Shown here: in pieces, positions 58,601 through 64,000 of the stretch
Numbering within the stretch: position 1 is the first letter of the stretch
Layout: each line of letters starts with the position of its first letter
Origin: Siphonodentalium dalli
Lineage: Eukaryota; Mollusca; Scaphopoda; Gadilida; Siphonodentaliidae
Length of the DNA stretch: 64,000 bases
Reading direction: 5' to 3'
Assembly: GCA_032622095.1 (NCBI GenBank)
Contig: CP136068.1
Span: 56,754,025-56,818,024, forward strand
Made by a program: the position numbers and the translations under genes
Notes under the pieces: generated by a model
What the model was told of the DNA's origin: nothing
What the model saw: only the letters and a program-made list of their open reading frames with translations
Databases searched by the model: none

Positions 58601-61600
58601 ATCACTGGTCGTTGTTTTATTTACGAGACACATCAGGTCCGCTACGGTACACCCCTGATCACTTGTCGATATTTTATTTACGAGACACATCAGCTCCACT
58701 ATGGTACACCCCTGATCACTGGTCGATGTTTTATTTACGTGACACATCAGCTCCACTATGGTACACCCCTGATCACTGGTCGATGTTTTATTTACGAGAC
58801 ACATCAGCTCCACTATGGTACACCCCTGATCACTGGTCGATGTTTTATTTACGAGACACATCACGCCCACTATGATATACCACTGATCAGTGATCGATGT
58901 GTTATTTACGGGACACATCAGCCCCACTATGATACACCCCTGATCACTGGTCGTTGTTTTATTTACGGGACATATCAGCTCCACTATGGTTCATCCCTTA
59001 TCACTGGTCGATGTTTTATTTACGAGACACATCACGTCCACTGTGATACACCCCTGATCACTGTTCGATGTTTTATTTACGAGACTCTTCAGGTCCACTA
59101 TGATATACCACTGATCAGTGATCGATGTTTTATTTACGAGACACCACAGCTCCGCTATGAGACAACCCTGATCACTGGTTGATATTTTATTTACGGGACA
59201 CATCCGCTCCACTATGATACACCCCTGATCACTGGTCGATGTTTTATTTACGAGACACATCAGCTCCACTATGATACATCCCTGATCACTGGTCGATGTT
59301 TTATTTACGAGACACATCCGCTCCACCATGGTACACTCCTGATCACTGATCGATTGTTTTATTTACGAGACACATCAGGTCCACTATGATACACCCCTGA
59401 TCGCTGGTCGATGTTTTATTTACGAAACTCATCAGGTCCACTATGATATACCCATGGTCACTGGTCGGTGTTTTATTTACGAGACACATCAGGTCCGCTA
59501 CGATACACCCCTGATCACTGGTCGGTGTTTTATTTACGAGACACACCAGGTACACTACGATACACCCCTAATCACTGGTCGATGTTTTATTTACGGGCCA
59601 CATCTTGTCCGCTATGGTACACCCCTGATCACTGGTCGATGTTTTATTTACGAGACTCATCAGCTCCACCATGGAACACCCTCATCACTGGTCGATGTTT
59701 TATTTACATGACACATCAGGTCAGTTATGGTACACCCGTGATCATTGATCGAAGTTTTATTTACGAGACTCACCAGGTCCACTGTGGCACTACCCTGATC
59801 ACTGATTGATGCTTTATACTACGAGACACATCAGGTCAAATATGGTACACTCCTGATCACTCGTCGATGCTTTATAATACGAGACACATCAGGTCCGCTA
59901 TGGTACACCCCTTATCACTGGTCGATGTTTTATTTACGAGACACATCATGCCCGGTATGTTACACCCCCGATCGTTGGTCGATGTTTTATTTACGGGACA
60001 CATCAGCTCAACAATGGTACACCCCTGATCACTGGTAGATGTTTTATTCGCAGGACACAAAATGTCCGCTATGGTATACCCCTGATCACTGTTCGGTGTT
60101 TTATTTACGGGACACATCAGATCCGTTATCGTACATTCCTGATCACTTGTCGATGTTTTATTTACGAGACTCATCAGTTCCATTATGGTACACCCCTGAT
60201 CACTGATCGATGTTTTATTTACGCGACACATCAGCTCCAGTATGGTACACCCCTGATCACTGATCGATGTTGTATTTACGGGACACATCAGGTCCACCAT
60301 GGTACACCCCTGATCTCTGATCGATGTTTTATTTACGAGAGACATCAGGACCAGTATGGTACACCCCTGATCACTGGTCGATGTTTTATTGACGAGAGAA
60401 ATCAGGTCCAGTGTGGTACACCCCTGATCACTGATCGATGTTTAATTTACGAGAGACAACAGGTCCAGTATGTTACACCCATGATCACTGATCGATGTCG
60501 TATTTACGGGACACGTCGTGTCCGCTACGGTACACCCCTGATCACTGGTCGGTGTTTTATTTACGAGACACATCAGGTCCGCCATGGTACACCCCTGATC
60601 ACTGATCGATGTTTTATTTACGGTACACATCAGGTCCGCTACGGTATACCTCTGATCACTGGTCGATGTTTTATGTACGAGACATCCGCTCCACCATGGT
60701 ATACCCCTTATCACCGGTCTAAATGCTATTTACCAGACATATCAGTTCCACTATGGTACACCCCTGATCAATGGTCGATGTTTTATTTACGAGACTCATC
60801 AGGTCCACCGTGGTACACTCCTAATCACTAGTTGATGTGTTATTTACGAGACACATCAGCTCCACTATGGTACACCCCTGATCACTGGTCGTTGTTTTAT
60901 TTACGAGACACATCACGCCCACTATGATACACCCCTGATCACTGTTCGATGTTTTATTTACGAGACACATCAGCTCCACTATGGTAAACCCCTGATCAAT
61001 GGTCGATGTTTTATTTACGAGACTCATCAGGTCCATCGTGGTACACTCCTAATCACTGGTCGTTGTTTTATTTACGAGACACATCAGGTCCGCTATGGTA
61101 CACTCCTGATCACTTGTCGATGTTTTATTTACGAGACACATCAGCTCCACTATGGTACACCCCTGATCACTGGTCGATGTTTTATTTACGAGACACATCA
61201 GCTCCACTATGGTACACCCCTGATCACTGGTCGATGTTTTATTTACGAGACACATCACGCCCACTATGATTTACCACTGATCAGTGATCGATGTGTTATT
61301 TACGGGACACATCAGCTCCACTATGATACACCCCTGATCACTGGTCGTTGTTTTATTTACGGGACACATCAGCTCCACTATGGTTCATCCCTTATCACTG
61401 GTCGATGTTTTATTTACGAGACACATCACGTCCACTGTGATACACCCCTGATCACTGTTCGATGATTTATTTACGAGACTCTTCAGGTCCACTATGATAC
61501 ACCTCAGATCACTGATCGATGTTTTATTTACGAGACACCACAGCTCCGCTATGAGACAACCCTGATCAATGGTCGTTGTTTTATTTACGGGACACATCAT

Positions 61601-62290
61601 GTTCGCTATGGTACACCCCTTATCACTTGTCGACGTTTTATTTACGAGACTCTTCATGTCCACTATGATACACCCCTGATCACTGATCGATGTTTTATTT
61701 ACGAGACTCATCAGGTCCATTATGATACAACCATGATCACTGGTCGATATTTTATTTACGAGACACATCAGGTCCACTATTATTCACCCCTGATCACTGG
61801 TCGATGTTTTATTTACGGGACACGTCAGGTCCGCTATGGTAAACCCCTGATCTCTGATGGATGTTTTATTTACGGGACACATCACGTCCACTATGGTACA
61901 ACCCTGATCACTGGTCGATGTTTTATTTACGAGACACATCAGGTCCACTATTATTCACCCCTGATCACTGGTCGATGTTTTATTTACGGGACACGTCAGG
62001 TCCGCTATGGTAAACCCCTGATCTCTGATGGATGTTTTATTTACGGGACACATCACGTCCACTATGGTACAACCCTGATCACTGGTCGATGTTTTATTTA
62101 CGGGACACATCAGGTCCGTTATGGTACACCCCTGATCACTGGTCGATGTTTTATTTACGGGACACATCAGGTCCGTTATGGTACACCCCTGATCTCTGAT
62201 GGATGTTTTATTTACGAGAGACATCGGGTAGGCTATGGTAGACCCCTGATCACTGGTCGATGTTTTATGTACGAGGCACGTCAGAACCAC
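55618..62290. repeat. 57-bp satellite array, block 4
   Basis: About 117 monomers. Higher-order structure is visible: a two-monomer-plus variant block at about 56287 recurs at about 56687 (399 bp, 7 monomers); a CCGTGGTACACTCCTAATCA block recurs at about 57030, 58585 and 60810; a perfect-looking 171-bp trimer (TATTCACCCC at 61781 and 61952) repeats near the right end; and three CACGTCAGGTCCGCTATGGT monomers run in tandem at about 57700-57840. The array ends at about 62290 in a diverged monomer. Confidence 0.95.
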
Positions 62291-62746
62291 TATGGATATT
62301 ATGTGAATTTATGCTGATCTGACAAAATGTAGTTGTGTTCCGAAATTAGATTTTCCTGATGAAGTCCAGAACCGGCCGAAAACTTGAAGTACAGAGAGCG
62401 AAAGTAATGATACATTTGTTGATACTACTGTCCCTTCTTTGGACGATGAATTATGCTGAAAAAATAATCATTAATAAATATTGTTGACTGATAAAAACTG
62501 GAAATGAAATCTACAGGATTGCGATGAGTATAATGCAGTATGGATTTGTCGCCTGTATTCTACATTATAACATTTGTTGTGTTTGGATATCATGGGAAAA
62601 TTGTCAACATGTCTTTGACCTCCGATATCGCAATTTAAATAACACCAGCCACGAAGCATGTAGAGTTGGTCATTTTTATCGGCTTTTCATAGCAATTGGA
62701 TTTTGCCTTGAAGTGATCTGTCACGCGGCTTACGCCACAAACCAAT
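62291..62746. other. Flank of the satellite; possible LINE 3' end
   Basis: AATAAATATTGTTGAC at about 62474-62489 resembles the 3' termini of LINE-A and LINE-B, so 62300-62487 may be a plus-strand LINE tail. No coding motif. CTGATGA...CGAAAAC at 62356-62383 resembles a hammerhead core but lacks matching stems. Confidence 0.4.
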
Positions 62747-63653
62747 TAGTCCAAGTCTTCTTGTACTAAAACCAGCTAAGATATTGCCGAGATGCTGGTG
62801 TTTAGTCCAAGCCCGCATGCATAGCATTCCTATGACACGACTTACGCCCAGGATCTGTGGCGGGAATTTGTGGTGTATTTTACTCGATTTACCTAACAAA
62901 CCAATACATGATGCTATATACATCGGAAAGAGTGACATCTTATGGTCATAATGGTGTATTATAATCTAACTTTCATGTTAAATTACGGTTATATTCCGGT
63001 TGATTGTCACCGACATCGCTGTTTTTATATTTTGTTTACGTTTTAACTTAAACCCGAAGAGTTACGAAGAACCTCGGCATATTCCGGAGTTTGTTTTGGC
63101 CGAGACGAAACAAATTGGCAGGCCCCATATTATTCTAATGCTGGTTGTGTTTACACTGTTTTAAACTGTGAGATGGTTGTAATTCCCGTAATTTATTTAA
63201 TGTATTACATTTATATCTTCAATATTTACGTTATCTATGTATTTATTTATTTATTGACACGTATAATTACGATTACAATGGAGAATTCATCGTGCGTGGT
63301 TGACCGAAAATCTACGGAATATTTTCACCGGAAAATGACGAACGCAGTTCGCGAGGTCAACTGAGTTCGCATACTTTGTAAACAATGCGGCAAATGTCTC
63401 TTTTCACATTAAATTACCGCTTTCAATTCACAACTGATGTGGGTTTCAGATCAAATAGCATGTCTTCTGAGGAAAATATCCATTTATTGTCGCAATTGTG
63501 ATATTTTATTTCATATAATTGTGGTTTTATTTGAGCGGGTCACTAACGCTTAAGTCGTGTTATAAAAAGCCTATGTGGGCGGGCTTGGACTAAACACCAG
63601 CATCTCGCCATACCAATATCTTAGCTGGTTTTAGTACAAGAAGACTTGGACTA
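62747..63653. mobile_element. MITE with about 105-bp TIRs and 9-bp TSD (Mutator-like)
   Basis: Both ends carry TAGTCCAAGTCTTCTTGTAC in inverted orientation. Similarity runs on to ACACGACTTA (about 62747-62852 against 63543-63653), with a 5-bp indel and a diverged patch. CAAACCAAT at 62738-62746 and 63654-63662 is a 9-bp target duplication, which fits Mutator-like elements. Each TIR contains TAGTCCAAG twice. The about 690-bp interior has no transposase. Confidence 0.85.
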
Positions 63654-63662
63654 CAAACCAAT

Positions 63663-64000
63663 GAACTCGCGCACACTCTACGCCATAACCAGAGGAATGG
63701 AGGGAAACCCATCAATACATAAAACAAAAGTGAATCACAAATCTAGAGACGTAAATATGTTAGGATTTCCGTTGGCTTTTCAAAGAGACTACATGGGTTG
63801 GACGAACTTAATGTGGCCATCGTCTCTGATAATGATCTCCTGTTTGGCACCACAGTGAAGAATGAATTTCGAGACTGGCTATTCATTAATTTCCTGGACA
63901 GACCGTTTCTCTTCATTTTCATATCAAATTGTTCTCCTGCTCACCTTACGCGAGACCATAGCCGCGCACCAGCAGCCACACCAGCAGCCACATTGAACAG
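63663..64000. other. No recognisable gene
   Basis: A short plus-strand frame (63646-63858) begins inside the MITE terminus and has no motif. A (CAGCAGCCACAC) duplication lies at about 63970-63993. Confidence 0.4.

Noticed and set aside
43087-62290. Many ORFs of 60-230 codons on both strands with FYLRDTSGPLWYTPDHWS-like repeats
   Set aside because: They come from a 57-bp satellite whose length is a multiple of three; several frames on both strands are open at once and none has a distinct start, domain or codon signal.
62356-62383. Hammerhead-ribozyme-like core (CTGATGA...CGAAA)
   Set aside because: Stem II pairs only with a mismatch and I found no partner strands for stems I and III nearby. 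Would be revived by a structure search showing complete stems.

Overview
The window looks like repeat-dense nuclear DNA of an animal, most likely a marine invertebrate; I cannot name the species. It is AT-rich and I found no bacterial operon, no phage module and no convincing host gene. Almost everything I can identify is transposon-derived. The main elements are APE-type non-LTR retrotransposons (LINEs) with coiled-coil/RRM or SGNH-esterase ORF1 proteins and endonuclease-reverse transcriptase ORF2 proteins. Two or three of these carry 2A-like recoding peptides, which are known from LINEs of echinoderms, amphioxus and molluscs. That is why I suspect a marine invertebrate, but it is inference.

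Layout. 1-8.5 kb: a 3.3-kb retroposon-like repeat (family A, copy 1), an unannotatable AT-rich stretch, two short retroposon tails, and decayed LINE fragments, one with a 36-bp minisatellite grown inside its RT sequence. 10.2-13.3 kb: a 3.1-kb fold-back DNA transposon with about 1-kb inverted arms at TTAA sites. 13.4-25.8 kb: a decayed plus-strand LINE (LINE-E) split by a 9.4-kb terminal-inverted-repeat element with an 8-bp target duplication. That element contains family A copies 2 and 3. 25.8-26.9 kb: remnant of an SGNH-esterase ORF1. 26.9-34.2 kb: a nearly complete minus-strand LINE (LINE-A), whose 5' end is interrupted by a 5'-truncated plus-strand LINE (34.2-35.3 kb). 36.5-37.0 kb: LINE C-terminal remnant. 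37.1-41.5 kb: a second minus-strand LINE related to LINE-A (LINE-B). 42.0-42.9 kb: a LINE fragment nested in another LINE fragment.

43.1-62.3 kb: a 57-bp satellite array of about 190 monomers with higher-order duplications. It is interrupted by a microsatellite-rich insert, a 6.5-kb almost intact LINE (LINE-G) and a 5'-truncated LINE with a clear 12-bp target duplication. 62.7-63.7 kb: a 0.9-kb MITE with about 105-bp inverted repeats and a 9-bp target duplication, fitting the Mutator-like group.

Cross-cutting observations. In LINE-A, LINE-B and LINE-G a short ORF with a hydrophobic segment ends by overlapping the ORF2 start codon (ATGGTTGA, ATGA, ATGGCTGA). In LINE-A and LINE-B the ORF2 N-terminus has hydrophobic segments and then a 2A-like motif before the endonuclease. 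The 57-bp monomer is 19 codons long, so the array produces long but meaningless ORFs on both strands.
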